Assembly (NCBI GenBank): GCA_905233565.1
Contig: CAJOCL010000003.1
Coordinates: 1 to 64,000 of the forward strand
Length of the DNA: 64,000 nucleotides
Reading direction: 5' to 3'
Origin: an uncultured Synergistales bacterium
Lineage (GTDB): Bacteria > Synergistota > Synergistia > Synergistales > Aminobacteriaceae
The stretch's first letter is position 1. Each line of letters starts with the position of its first letter. The translations under genes were made by a program, and so were the position numbers. This document shows, one piece after another, positions 26,181 to 35,207 of the stretch. The notes under the pieces were generated by a model, which had not been told where the DNA came from, did not search any database, and saw only the letters and a list, made by a program, of their open reading frames with translations.

Positions 26181-26723
26181 ATGCCAGCAACGATAAAATA
26201 CGGTCTTGTTGACGGACTGAAAGAGAAGTTATCACGCACAAAAGCCGTCTTTGTCGGCGAATATCGCGGAATGACGGTTGAGCAGAGTACGGCGCTCAGG
26301 CACAAAGTACGCGAGGCGGGCGGAGAGCTTAAAGTTGCAAAAAATACGCTTTTCGCAATCGCAATGAAAGAGGCCGGCCTTGAGGTACTCCCTGAAGACA
26401 TGATGAAAGGGCCCAATATTTATGCCTTGTGCTATGATGACCCTGTAGCAGTCGCAAAAGTTCTCAAGGAATATGCGAACGACAAGACGCAGAAAGCCTT
26501 TATACTGAAGGGCGGACAGCTCGAAAATCAGCAACTTAACTTGGCTCAGTTAATGGCACTTGCAGATCTTCCGTCAAAAGAAGTTCTCAGGGGTCAGGTT
26601 GTCAGGACAATCGCCGCGCCGTTATCAGGACTTGTCAACGTTCTTTCAGGAACAATCAGGAATTTTGTTACATGTCTGGATCAGATCCGCGCAAAGAAAG
26701 AAGAGGAAAATCCGGCAGCGTAG
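26181..26723 (+). CDS. rplJ: 50S ribosomal protein L10
   Basis: Forms the base of the L7/L12 stalk and autoregulates its operon. The 180-residue protein has the rRNA-binding N-terminal domain (AVFVGEYRGMTVEQSTALRHKVREAGGELKVAKNTLF) and a C-terminal helix that holds L7/L12. AAAGGAGGTG lies just upstream of the ATG. The L10 leader and attenuator immediately upstream support autogenous control. Confidence 0.96.
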   Translation: MPATIKYGLVDGLKEKLSRTKAVFVGEYRGMTVEQSTALRHKVREAGGELKVAKNTLFAIAMKEAGLEVLPEDMMKGPNIYALCYDDPVAVAKVLKEYANDKTQKAFILKGGQLENQQLNLAQLMALADLPSKEVLRGQVVRTIAAPLSGLVNVLSGTIRNFVTCLDQIRAKKEEENPAA

Positions 26724-26772
26724 CAGTTTTTAGCAACACGAAAATATTATTATTACGGAGGAAATTATTATT

Positions 26773-27150
26773 ATGACCAAAGAAGAAATCATTCAGGCTA
26801 TTGAAACAATGTCAGTACTTGAGCTTTCAGAACTCGTTAAGGCTCTTGAAGAGAAGTTCGGCGTATCAGCGTCAGCAGCTCCCGTCATGATGGCAGCAAT
26901 GCCCGGCGCAGGCGCAGCAGCAGCACCCGCAGAAGAAAAGACAGAATTTGACGTCGTCTACAAAGGGCCCGGCGCAAACAAGATCGCAGTCATCAAGGCA
27001 GTACGTGAGATTACTTCACTCGGCCTGAAAGAAGCAAAAGAACTCGTCGACAATCCCCCCAAGAACATTAAAGAGGGCGTGTCAAAAGAAGAGGCTGAGG
27101 AGCTTAAAAAGAAGCTCGCTGAAGCCGGTGCAGACGTGGAAGTTAAGTAA
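26773..27150 (+). CDS. rplL: 50S ribosomal protein L7/L12
   Basis: Multi-copy stalk protein that recruits translation factors. The 125 residues show the N-terminal dimerisation part ([17 protein letters not shown]), an Ala/Pro-rich hinge (about 36-55) and the C-terminal globular domain ([24 protein letters not shown]). A terminator follows within 20 bases of the stop, so rpoB and rpoC are not in this transcript, which is unusual. Confidence 0.97.
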   Translation: MTKEEIIQAIETMSVLELSELVKALEEKFGVSASAAPVMMAAMPGAGAAAAPAEEKTEFDVVYKGPGANKIAVIKAVREITSLGLKEAKELVDNPPKNIKEGVSKEEAEELKKKLAEAGADVEVK

Positions 27151-27167
27151 GTATTTTGCAGTTTAAC

Positions 27168-27193
27168 AGAGGCTCAAAAAGCCTCTTTTCTTT
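27168..27193 (+). terminator. Rho-independent terminator after rplL
   Basis: A six-pair AGAGGC/GCCTCT stem with a seven-base loop is followed by TTTCTTT. It closes the rplJ-rplL transcript; the next gene starts 24 bases later. Confidence 0.75.
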
Positions 27194-27216
27194 AATAATA
27201 TGGAGGTTATGGAGAC

Positions 27217-27606
27217 ATGAGCGCACAGAAAGACAAGAAAAATTCCCAGAAGCCGGACAATAAAAAGAAAATCATCATCGGCGCGATATGTGCTTTGATA
27301 GTCCTGAACATCGTTTGGACGATAACGCAGAACAGATTCTCACCGAAACTTGACGAGGTCAAAGCAGCAGTGGCAGCACTTGAACAGAGAGTTGCAAAAC
27401 TTGAGAAGGGCGGAATACCTGACGTTGCGAACTTAAAAGAGGATTTCGCGGCACTCAAGGCCGTATCTGATAAATTAACGGAGAAATTAACCCAGTCCCT
27501 CAAAGCCGAAGAAGATCAGCTCGCATATCTTGAAGCACAGGTCGAGGCACAGAAAGCAAGAATTGAGGCACTGAAGAAAATAACGGCAGAAGAACAAGCA
27601 CAATAA
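27217..27606 (+). CDS. Single-span membrane protein with coiled coil, unknown
   Basis: I do not recognise a family. The 129-residue protein has a Lys-rich cytoplasmic N-terminus (about 1-20), one transmembrane segment (about 21-38, IIIGAICALIVLNIVWTI) and a long coiled coil to the end with heptad-like LEQRVAKLEKG and LEAQVEAQKARIEAL. The layout suggests a spacer or scaffold anchored in the inner membrane. It takes the place where rpoB normally stands, but a terminator separates it from rplL. A GGAGG site and a second GGAG lie before the ATG. Confidence 0.75.
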   Translation: MSAQKDKKNSQKPDNKKKIIIGAICALIVLNIVWTITQNRFSPKLDEVKAAVAALEQRVAKLEKGGIPDVANLKEDFAALKAVSDKLTEKLTQSLKAEEDQLAYLEAQVEAQKARIEALKKITAEEQAQ

Positions 27607-27639
27607 CATCACCACATAACGCACCTCCTTTAGAATTTG

Positions 27640-27677
27640 CCCCAGTGAAATATATTAATATCGCACTGGGGTTTTTT
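27640..27677 (+). terminator. Rho-independent terminator
   Basis: An eight-pair CCCCAGTG/CACTGGGG stem with a 16-base loop is followed by six T residues. It ends the coiled-coil protein transcript where it meets the convergent membrane-protein gene. Confidence 0.9.
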
Positions 27678-27695
27678 GTATTATTATCACTATCA

Positions 27696-28412
27696 CTATT
27701 TTGAGTTAATTACATAGTCATTGCGTTCTTTCAATGCCCTTTCGGCAGCGGTGCAGGCATTTATTAAAGCCTGAGAATCGCCGGATTCTGAGGCTTGTTC
27801 AAGATTATTAACAGCATCTTCAAGAGAATTTTCGATTCTTCCGCTTGCCGGTGTGGGATCAGAATATTTCAGAGCCTCCGAAAATTTCACAACCCTTGAA
27901 ATAATTTCCTGTGATGCTCCTGAGTTTTTCAGGTCTTCAGCAAGATAAGCAATTTTTGATGACATTGAAGCCAGATTTGCGCGTCCTTCCGACTGCTTAC
28001 GCGAAACTGAATCCGATAATTTCAGCTCGGCCATGTTGATTAATCCCATAGGAACGAGGAATACTACAAGCCCGCCGACATGAACTAGAATGTAATGTGT
28101 TACGCTCCAGCCCGAATAAGCGTTCCAGACGGACACGATTATTACGAAAAGGAAATAAAGGCCGCCGAGAATTGCCCTTGAAAAACTTACGGGGATATTC
28201 TTTCCGTTGTTGCTCCTCATCGCTATGCCTGAGAATAATAACGTCTCAAGTACAAGCGCGAAAATCAGAAAGCCCGCTGAAATCCAGAATGTTGTCCCCC
28301 TCTGTTCAGGTGTCGTCAGATAATAGACGAACAAAGCCGCAGCAACGCCGATTAACGCCATAATCAGGAATATGTTAAAGACCTGACGGATTTTGTTGAA
28401 AAATTTTCCCAT
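27696..28412 (-). CDS. Four-span membrane protein, probable partner of the SPFH protein
   Basis: I do not recognise a named family. The 238 residues contain four hydrophobic segments in the first half (about 13-30, 42-60, 80-97 and 105-125). A soluble, Ser/Ala-rich helical tail of about 110 residues follows (from about NMAELKLSDS), with a final LINACTAAERALKERNDYV helix. It is 28 bases downstream of the SPFH/zinc-ribbon gene and surely co-transcribed with it, so it may anchor or modulate a membrane-microdomain assembly. Confidence 0.75.
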   Translation of the reverse strand: MGKFFNKIRQVFNIFLIMALIGVAAALFVYYLTTPEQRGTTFWISAGFLIFALVLETLLFSGIAMRSNNGKNIPVSFSRAILGGLYFLFVIIVSVWNAYSGWSVTHYILVHVGGLVVFLVPMGLINMAELKLSDSVSRKQSEGRANLASMSSKIAYLAEDLKNSGASQEIISRVVKFSEALKYSDPTPASGRIENSLEDAVNNLEQASESGDSQALINACTAAERALKERNDYVINSK

Positions 28413-28440
28413 TTTCTTACCACTCCTAAAAATTTATAAT

Positions 28441-29544
28441 TTATACCTGCTGACCGCAATTAGGGCAGAATTTCGCACCGGGTATCAGTGCATTTCCGCA
28501 TTTTGAACAGACTAATCTTGCTCCGCAGTTCGGGCAGAATTTCGCGCCCGGCGTAACAGGCTGATGACATGACGGGCAGACTGAACCCGAAGGCTGAGAA
28601 TTTGCAGGATTGACGGGAGTATTATTAACCGTATTCTGAGGGTTAATGAACTGTCCCATCTGTGCCGCCATTTGCCCGAAAGTCTGACCCATTCCCATAC
28701 CTGCACCCAAGCCGACCCCCGCGCCTAAAAGCGAGGAGCCTCCCTCATTCTTTGCAGCCGATTCCATAACGTCAAATGAGCGTTTCTGCTGGTAATTAGT
28801 TCCCATTATGTTCATGCTTGCACGTTCAGACATTGCGGATTTCAGCTTCTTTATTCCCTCGTCATCGTCATTTATGTTCACTGAACCGAAATAGAAATTT
28901 ACGGGCTCAATTCCGTAAAGCGAAAATTCAGGGCGCAGCTTCTCCACAGCTTCGTTTGACATGTCCTCAAGATATGCACTTATCTCGAAAATATTAATCT
29001 TCTTGTGAGCTATGTATGTTGCGATCATGTCGCCCATCCGGGAGAGAATCAAGCCCTTGAAATATCCTGCGACTTCGTCACGTGTAATCTGTGATTTGTT
29101 GCCCGAAAGTTTCAGAACAAACTGCCGGCTTTCATTCACCCTTATTCCGAACTGGCCGAAAGCACGGACGTAAATCGGAATCTGATACTCAGGGTCGCGC
29201 AGCAAAATCGGATTTTGAGTACCCCACTTTATGTCGAGTACGTTTACTTTGTTTACGAACCATACTGAGGCTTTGAATGCACTTTCACCGCCCGTAGCAA
29301 GGTTGATAACCCGCCTCAGCATCGGAATATTTCCCGTTGAAAGCGTGTGTCTTCCTGCCCCGAAAAGGTCTAAAGCCTGACCGTCCTTGAAAAGTATTGC
29401 TTCCTGAGTTTCGCGGACAACTAACTGGGTCCAGTTTCCGAGTTCATCGCTCTTTGCCGGATTCTTTTTGTCAACGTAACGCCATGCAAGTATCTCGTTT
29501 GAGTTTATGCTGTCGTCCCATTGTACTATTTGAACTATTGCCAT
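28441..29544 (-). CDS. SPFH domain protein with C-terminal zinc ribbons (YdjI-like)
   Basis: SPFH (band 7-like) protein of the so-called virion core protein group, 367 residues. The N-terminal half carries VQIVQWDDSINSNEILAWR and VRETQEAILFKDG. The middle is SPFH, and a Gly-rich GAGVGLGAGMGMGQTF stretch and a proline/asparagine linker follow. Two or three zinc-ribbon CxxC pairs end the protein (CPSCHQPV, CPNCGARLV, CSKCGN, CPNCGQQV). The start at 29544 matches the family; the frame opens further upstream without support. In B. subtilis the relative YdjI sits with a phage-shock-type stress operon, so a membrane-stress role is inferred. Confidence 0.85.
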   Translation of the reverse strand: MAIVQIVQWDDSINSNEILAWRYVDKKNPAKSDELGNWTQLVVRETQEAILFKDGQALDLFGAGRHTLSTGNIPMLRRVINLATGGESAFKASVWFVNKVNVLDIKWGTQNPILLRDPEYQIPIYVRAFGQFGIRVNESRQFVLKLSGNKSQITRDEVAGYFKGLILSRMGDMIATYIAHKKINIFEISAYLEDMSNEAVEKLRPEFSLYGIEPVNFYFGSVNINDDDEGIKKLKSAMSERASMNIMGTNYQQKRSFDVMESAAKNEGGSSLLGAGVGLGAGMGMGQTFGQMAAQMGQFINPQNTVNNTPVNPANSQPSGSVCPSCHQPVTPGAKFCPNCGARLVCSKCGNALIPGAKFCPNCGQQV

Positions 29545-29610
29545 TTCTGCACCGTCCTTATAATTTTTAATTAGTATATAACAAAAAGAAATCAGGCCGA
29601 ATATCCGTAT

Positions 29611-29640
29611 TTGCTTAAAGCTGAATTGAACATGTATAAT
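29611..29640 (+). promoter_or_regulatory. Promoter of the metallophosphoesterase gene
   Basis: TTGCTT (29611-29616), an 18-base spacer and a perfect TATAAT (29635-29640) lie 32 bases before the start codon, in the divergent gap with the SPFH gene. Confidence 0.65.
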
Positions 29641-29671
29641 TCGCGCAAAAATTTCAGGAGTGATGTTTATT

Positions 29672-30775
29672 ATGTATATGTTTATGCTTGTCCCGTTATT
29701 AATATGCCTGTATGAAATACTGAGCATGATAATACCCCTTCAAATTTCGTGGCAGATGAAAGTATTATGTGTCCTGATACTTCTTGCAGGTCTCGCTAAA
29801 TCCATGTTATACCGAAGGACAGCAACGGGCTTTGATGTTATAAATATGCCGTATATCATAACGCTGTCAACAACTTTTATATTCAATTTCATAATAGTAG
29901 CGTTATTCGTTCTGCTTGTTAAAGATATTGCGTTCATAATCTGGAAAGTAATTCTGCGTCAGTCATTCCCGATGAGTAATGCTTCACTTTTTGCGCTAAG
30001 TATTGCATTAGTTGCAACGGTTTACGGGACATTTGAAGGCTTGAAAGTTCCTGACGTTAAGACTTATGATGTTGAAATTTCAGGGCTTGGAAAGGATTTT
30101 GACGGGCTTAAAATTGCAATGCTTGTCGATATTCACGCCGATTCTCTGACAAACAGGGAAGCAGTACAGGCCATTGTTGACAGGACTAATTCCCTTAATC
30201 CTGATTTAATACTGATACCGGGTGATTTTGTTGACGGCCAGGTCATAACGCGCAGCAATGACACTGACCCCCTGAAAAATCTTAAAGCCCCTATGGGTGT
30301 TTACGCCGTAACCGGGAATCACGAATATTATTTTGATTATGAAGGCTGGATGAAAGAGCTTCCGAGTTTGGGAATAAAATTCCTCATGAATGAGCATGTA
30401 ATTTTATCGTCAGGGGATTCAAAACTTGTTCTCGCCGGAGTCCCTGACCCTACGGGAGGCAGTCACAACACCGAACTTGCTTTGAAAGGCATTCCCGAAG
30501 GACTGCCCATAATTCTAATGGATCATCAGCCGAGATTTGCTTCTGAAAACGCAAAATTAGGCGTAACCCTTCAGGTTTCAGGACACACTCACGGCGGACA
30601 GATGCCGGGCATTTACTCAATGGTCAGGAAAGCAAACAGGGGATTCGTTCGCGGCTGGTATGACGTTGACGGCATGAGGCTTTATGTAAGTCCGGGAACA
30701 TCTCAGTGGAACGGATTCGCATGCAGGTTATTTGACCCGTCGGAAATAACGTTATTCATTTTAAGAGTGTTATAA
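29672..30775 (+). CDS. Membrane-anchored metallophosphoesterase
   Basis: Calcineurin-like phosphoesterase with four or so N-terminal transmembrane helices (to about residue 125) followed by the catalytic domain. The metal-binding motifs are AMLVDIHAD, IPGDFVDG, GNHEYY, and SGHTHGGQMPG near the end; the first Asp-x-His is in DIHAD. The arrangement resembles YkuE/YaeI-like enzymes, whose substrates include phospholipids or UDP-lipid A precursors, though this one cannot be assigned. The start at 29672 has AGGAG eleven bases upstream. A GTG further up overlaps that site. Confidence 0.85.
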   Translation: MYMFMLVPLLICLYEILSMIIPLQISWQMKVLCVLILLAGLAKSMLYRRTATGFDVINMPYIITLSTTFIFNFIIVALFVLLVKDIAFIIWKVILRQSFPMSNASLFALSIALVATVYGTFEGLKVPDVKTYDVEISGLGKDFDGLKIAMLVDIHADSLTNREAVQAIVDRTNSLNPDLILIPGDFVDGQVITRSNDTDPLKNLKAPMGVYAVTGNHEYYFDYEGWMKELPSLGIKFLMNEHVILSSGDSKLVLAGVPDPTGGSHNTELALKGIPEGLPIILMDHQPRFASENAKLGVTLQVSGHTHGGQMPGIYSMVRKANRGFVRGWYDVDGMRLYVSPGTSQWNGFACRLFDPSEITLFILRVL

Positions 30776-30798
30776 TCTACAAGAGTGTTATAATCTAC
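30763..30798 (+). repeat. Exact 18-bp tandem duplication containing TATAAT
   Basis: The unit AAGAGTGTTATAATCTAC occurs twice with no gap (30763-30780 and 30781-30798). Its first copy covers the phosphoesterase stop codon. Each copy holds a perfect TATAAT (30771-30776 and 30789-30794), so the duplication gives two -10-like boxes in front of hydG. I see no good -35 partner. Confidence 0.9.
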
Positions 30799-30865
30799 CC
30801 AAAAAATTCTGACGGTAAAGACTGTCATTGACATTCTGACCCTGAAGAAGGAGGGTAAAATTATT

Positions 30866-32308
30866 ATGTATGATCCTGCCTCATTAAAAGCAGATGACTT
30901 TATTAATCATGATGAAATACTTGACACGCTTATTTACGCCGAAGCTCACAAGAACGATATTGAGCTGATTAACTCTCTTCTTGAAAAAGCGCGCCCGAAA
31001 TTCAACGAAAAAGGCTGTACATGTTCGGGACTGACACACAGGGAAGCATCGGTACTGCTTGCATGTGAAGACCCTGAAATAATCCGGCGCATTTACGACA
31101 CGGCAGCAGAGATAAAACAGGCTTTTTACGGAAACAGAATAGTACTGTTTGCGCCCCTTTACCTCTCGAATTACTGCATTAACGGCTGCCTCTATTGTCC
31201 TTATCACACGAAGAACAAGACAATTCCAAGAAAAAAATTAACTCAGGACGAAATCAGAGCCGAAGTTATAGCACTTCAGGACATGGGACACAAACGCCTC
31301 GCAATTGAAGCAGGCGAAGACCCAGTAAACAATCCGATAGAATACATACTTGACAGCATAAAGACGATTTACAGCGTACACCACAAAAACGGTGATATTC
31401 GCCGCGTCAACGTCAACATAGCTGCAACAACGGTTGAAAATTACAGGAAACTAAAAGAGGCCGGAATTGGCACTTACATACTCTTTCAGGAGACATATAA
31501 CAGAAAGAGTTATGAATATCTTCACCCCACAGGCCCTAAGCATGATTATGCGTATCACACTGAAGCAATGGACAGGGCAATGGAGGGCGGAATTGATGAT
31601 GTCGGACTGGGCGTTTTGTTCGGGCTTGAGGGTTACAAGTACGAATTTGCAGGGCTATTAATGCACGCTGAACACTTGGAGGCAGTTCACGGCGTAGGGC
31701 CTCACACGATAAGCGTACCGAGAGTTAAGCCGGCTGATGACATTGACCCGGAAGAGTTCAACAACTCAATACCTGACGAGGTCTTCACGAAAATTGCAGC
31801 ATGTATAAGAGTTGCAGTGCCTTACACGGGAATGATAATCTCAACGCGTGAAAGTGAAAAAGTCAGGGCTAAAATGCTTGAAGTCGGAATATCTCAAATC
31901 AGCGGAGCTTCAAGAACTTCTGTCGGAGGCTATACGACTGAGGAAAGGCCGCACGACACGGAACAGTTTGACGTTTCAGACCAGAGAACGCTTGATGAGG
32001 TTGTTCAGTGGCTTATGAAACAGAATCATATTCCATCATTCTGCACTGCCTGTTACAGGGCAGGAAGGACGGGAGACAGGTTTATGAGCCTCTGCAAGTC
32101 AGGACAGATACTGAACTGCTGCCACCCCAACGCATTAATGACGCTGACGGAATATCTTGAAGATTACGCCTCGCCTGAGACTAAAAAAATCGGTTATGAG
32201 ATGATTGAACGCGAACTGATGAGAATACCGCGTGAAAATGTCAGGGAAATTGCACGCAAGAACATCGAGGCAATGAGGCAGGGAAATGCAAGGGATTTCA
32301 GGTTCTAG
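30866..32308 (+). CDS. hydG: [FeFe] hydrogenase H-cluster maturase HydG
   Basis: Radical-SAM tyrosine lyase that makes CO and cyanide ligands for the H-cluster. The N-terminal cluster motif CxxxCxxC is at C104, C108 and C111 (CINGCLYCPYH). The C-terminal domain with the second, dangler-type cluster has FCTACYRAGRTGDRFMSLCK and NCCHPNAL. GVLFGLEGYKYEF and SVPRVKPA lie between them. At 480 residues it is full length. GAAGGAGG lies upstream of the ATG. It overlaps hydF by 23 bases, so the two are translationally coupled. HydE and the hydrogenase itself are not in the window. Confidence 0.96.
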   Translation: MYDPASLKADDFINHDEILDTLIYAEAHKNDIELINSLLEKARPKFNEKGCTCSGLTHREASVLLACEDPEIIRRIYDTAAEIKQAFYGNRIVLFAPLYLSNYCINGCLYCPYHTKNKTIPRKKLTQDEIRAEVIALQDMGHKRLAIEAGEDPVNNPIEYILDSIKTIYSVHHKNGDIRRVNVNIAATTVENYRKLKEAGIGTYILFQETYNRKSYEYLHPTGPKHDYAYHTEAMDRAMEGGIDDVGLGVLFGLEGYKYEFAGLLMHAEHLEAVHGVGPHTISVPRVKPADDIDPEEFNNSIPDEVFTKIAACIRVAVPYTGMIISTRESEKVRAKMLEVGISQISGASRTSVGGYTTEERPHDTEQFDVSDQRTLDEVVQWLMKQNHIPSFCTACYRAGRTGDRFMSLCKSGQILNCCHPNALMTLTEYLEDYASPETKKIGYEMIERELMRIPRENVREIARKNIEAMRQGNARDFRF

Positions 32309-33500
32309 CCTAAACGAAACGCCGTCTGGTGAACGCGTACACATAGCGTTTTTCGGATTAAGGAACGCAGGGAAATCAAGCCTCGTAAACGCCGTAACCG
32401 GTCAGGATTTAGCCGTAGTATCTGAAATTAAGGGAACTACAACGGATCCTGTAAGCAAGGCTATGGAATTATTGCCTCTCGGGCCCGTAGTGATTATAGA
32501 TACTCCGGGTCTTGATGATGAGGGGGCATTAGGTGAGCTGAGAGTTAAACGGGCTATGAATGTGCTTGCCAAATGTGATGTCGCTGTACTCGTCCATGAC
32601 GCATCGCAGGAATTTTCACGGGCTGAATATGATCTGTTAAAGCTCTTTGATGACAGAAAACTCCCATATATCATAGCCTGCAACAAATCAGACCTGCTAA
32701 ACTCATTCCCTGTTAATGAAAATTATATTTATGTCAGCGCGGTAACGGGTGAAAATGTAAACGAACTGAAGCAAAAAATAGCTGTCCTTTCAAAGAAAAA
32801 TGATACATCTAAAAAGCTCGTTTCAGATTTGTTAAAAGCAGGAGATGTTGTTATTCTCGTTGTACCTGTCGACAAGGCAGCCCCTAAGGGAAGATTGATA
32901 CTCCCTCAGCAGCAGACTATAAGAGATATTCTTGACGCTAAATGTTCGGCGTTGATCTGTCAGGATACGGAGCTATCGGCCATGCTTGAGGCAATGAAAA
33001 TACGCCCTAAACTCGTAATTACGGATTCTCAGGTTTTCGGAAAAGTTGATAAGATTGTCCCGCGTGATATGCTGCTTACCTCGTTTTCAATATTATTTGC
33101 ACGTTACAAGGGCGATTTGAGAATTTTAGTTAATGGCGCGGAAAAATTATCACGCTTAAAAGACGGCGACAGGGTATTAATTTCCGAAGGCTGTACGCAT
33201 CACAGACAGTGCGGTGATATTGGGACTGAAAAATTACCGGCATGGATAAGGAATTTCAGCGGTTCAAGTCCTGAGTTTTCCTTCACTTCAGGCGGTGAGT
33301 TCCCCGATTCTGAAAAACTGAAGGAGTTTTCGCTTGTCGTTCACTGCGGGGGCTGTATGCTGAATGAACAGGAAATGACTTCACGAATTGAACGCGCAAG
33401 AATTTCAGGCGTTCCGATCGTTAATTACGGTGTCGCAATCGCGCATATTCACGGGATATTATCAAGAAGCCTCGAACCGTTCAACATAAAAATTTCTTGA
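32286..33500 (+). CDS. hydF: [FeFe] hydrogenase H-cluster scaffold GTPase HydF
   Basis: GTPase that carries the two-iron precursor to apo-hydrogenase. The GTPase domain shows P-loop GLRNAGKSSL (about 24-33), Walker B IDTPGLDD and an NKSD motif. The C-terminal cluster-binding domain keeps the family cysteines in EGCTHHRQCGD and VHCGGCMLN. The 404 residues match the family. Its ATG lies inside the end of hydG and has GAGG seven bases upstream, so the two products are made together. Confidence 0.95.
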   Translation: MQGISGSSLNETPSGERVHIAFFGLRNAGKSSLVNAVTGQDLAVVSEIKGTTTDPVSKAMELLPLGPVVIIDTPGLDDEGALGELRVKRAMNVLAKCDVAVLVHDASQEFSRAEYDLLKLFDDRKLPYIIACNKSDLLNSFPVNENYIYVSAVTGENVNELKQKIAVLSKKNDTSKKLVSDLLKAGDVVILVVPVDKAAPKGRLILPQQQTIRDILDAKCSALICQDTELSAMLEAMKIRPKLVITDSQVFGKVDKIVPRDMLLTSFSILFARYKGDLRILVNGAEKLSRLKDGDRVLISEGCTHHRQCGDIGTEKLPAWIRNFSGSSPEFSFTSGGEFPDSEKLKEFSLVVHCGGCMLNEQEMTSRIERARISGVPIVNYGVAIAHIHGILSRSLEPFNIKIS

Positions 33501-33525
33501 CATTATTTTTCCTTTGAGGTATTTA
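33497..33525 (+). promoter_or_regulatory. Weak candidate promoter before the acyl-CoA synthetase gene
   Basis: A perfect TTGACA (33497-33502) overlaps the hydF stop codon. Seventeen bases later lies TATTTA, which matches only half of the -10 consensus. No terminator is visible between hydF and the next gene, so read-through is also possible. Confidence 0.3.
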
Positions 33526-33573
33526 TTTCACTTGTTAAATTTTTAGGATAAAGAAAGGGAATATTTTTCCGCA

Positions 33574-35205
33574 ATGCCCATAACAGACTTACTTGAAAGA
33601 AACGCAAAATTATACGGTGATGAGGTCGCATTAGTCGAAATCAATCCCGAACAGAAAGAGCCGATACGCATAACATGGAAAGAATACGCGCTCATTCAGC
33701 CTACATCATCAAAACCATACAGGCGCGAAATTGTCTGGTCAGTGTTTGACGAAAAAGCCAACAGGGTTGCTAACATGCTTCTATCAAGAGGCGTTAAGAA
33801 AGGCCAGAAAGTAGCAATACTTCTCATGAACTGCCTTGAATGGCTGCCGATTTACTTCGGGATTCTGAAAACGGGCGCGATCGCCGTACCCCTGAATTTC
33901 AGATACTCATCTGAAGAGATAGAATACTGCGTTAAACTAGCTGACGTTGATATATTATTTTTCGGCCCTGAATTTATCGGAAGGGTTGAAAATACGGTGC
34001 TTGCTCTGGGTGAAAGCTGTCTGCTGTTTTTCGTCGGCAACAACTGCCCTTCATTTGCCGAAAGTTATAACGATGCCGTCAATAACTGCCCCTCAACAGC
34101 TCCTAAAATTCTTATTGAAGATCATGATGAGGCTGCAATATATTTTTCGTCAGGGACAACAGGATTCCCGAAAGCAATTTTACACAGCCACACGGCTTTG
34201 ATGCAGTCGGCGAAAATGGAGGCCGTTCACCACGAAACTAAACATGATGATGTTTTTCTCTGCATTCCGCCCCTTTATCACACGGGCGCAAAAATGCACT
34301 GGTTCGGCTCACTCTATACTGGCAGCAGAGCCGTTATTCTGAAAGGAACTTCACCGCAGGCAATTCTTGATGTCGTTTCTTGGGAACGCTGTACGATAGT
34401 GTGGCTTTTAGTCCCGTGGTGTCAGGATATTCTGACGGCACTTGACAGGGGAGATATAAAACTTGAAGGCAGGAATTTATCGCAGTGGCGTTTAATGCAC
34501 ATCGGCGCGCAGCCTGTACCGCCATCGCTGATACGTCATTGGCTCGAATATTTCCCAAATCATAAATACGATACGAATTACGGGCTTTCTGAGTCAACGG
34601 GGCCGGGATGTGTTCATTTGGGAATGGAGAACATTCACAAGGTCGGAGCTATCGGGATTCCCGGTTACGGCTGGGAGATTAAGATTGTCGACATGGAAGG
34701 CAGAAACATTAAGCAGGGCGAAACGGGCGAATTATGCGTAAAAGGGCCGGGAGTTATGCTCTGTTACTACCATAATCCGGGCGCAACCCATGAGACCATA
34801 AAAGACGGCTGGCTTTTCACGGGAGATATGGCCATGATGGACGAGGACGGTTTTGTGTGGCTTGTCGACAGGAAAAAAGACGTTGTCATTACGGGCGGTG
34901 AAAATATATATCCCGTTCAGATCGAGAATTTCATTATTACACACCCGAAAGTCCATGATGTCGCAGTAATCGGACTTCCTGAGCCGAGATTAGGAGAGAT
35001 TGCGGCGGCCGTAATTCAGGTTAAAAAAGGAATGACCTGCACTGAAGAAGAGATTAACCACTTCTGTTTAGGGCTGCCGAGATATAAGCGTCCAAGAAAA
35101 ATAATATTTGCTGATGTCCCAAGAAATCCGACAGGCAAAATTGAGAAGCCTAAACTGCGTGAGATGTACGCAAAAGGAAGCAGCTTTTTTGTTGAAGGCG
35201 TATAA
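33574..35205 (+). CDS. AMP-dependent acyl-CoA synthetase/ligase
   Basis: Adenylate-forming enzyme that activates a carboxylic acid to its CoA thioester. The 543 residues include the P-loop-like SSGTTGFPKAILHSH, YGLSESTGPG, the GWLFTGDMAMMDEDGF A-motif with WLVDRKKDVVITGGENIYP, and the C-terminal catalytic lysine in TGKIEKPKL. The acid cannot be assigned; medium or branched acids are typical for fermenters. It ends two bases before the Lgt-like gene, indicating one transcript, though the roles look unrelated. Confidence 0.88.
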   Translation: MPITDLLERNAKLYGDEVALVEINPEQKEPIRITWKEYALIQPTSSKPYRREIVWSVFDEKANRVANMLLSRGVKKGQKVAILLMNCLEWLPIYFGILKTGAIAVPLNFRYSSEEIEYCVKLADVDILFFGPEFIGRVENTVLALGESCLLFFVGNNCPSFAESYNDAVNNCPSTAPKILIEDHDEAAIYFSSGTTGFPKAILHSHTALMQSAKMEAVHHETKHDDVFLCIPPLYHTGAKMHWFGSLYTGSRAVILKGTSPQAILDVVSWERCTIVWLLVPWCQDILTALDRGDIKLEGRNLSQWRLMHIGAQPVPPSLIRHWLEYFPNHKYDTNYGLSESTGPGCVHLGMENIHKVGAIGIPGYGWEIKIVDMEGRNIKQGETGELCVKGPGVMLCYYHNPGATHETIKDGWLFTGDMAMMDEDGFVWLVDRKKDVVITGGENIYPVQIENFIITHPKVHDVAVIGLPEPRLGEIAAAVIQVKKGMTCTEEEINHFCLGLPRYKRPRKIIFADVPRNPTGKIEKPKLREMYAKGSSFFVEGV

Positions 35206-35207
35206 AC

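Noticed and set aside
30763-30798. Short direct repeats as a CRISPR array
   Set aside because: There are only two 18-base units with no spacer between them and no cas genes nearby.
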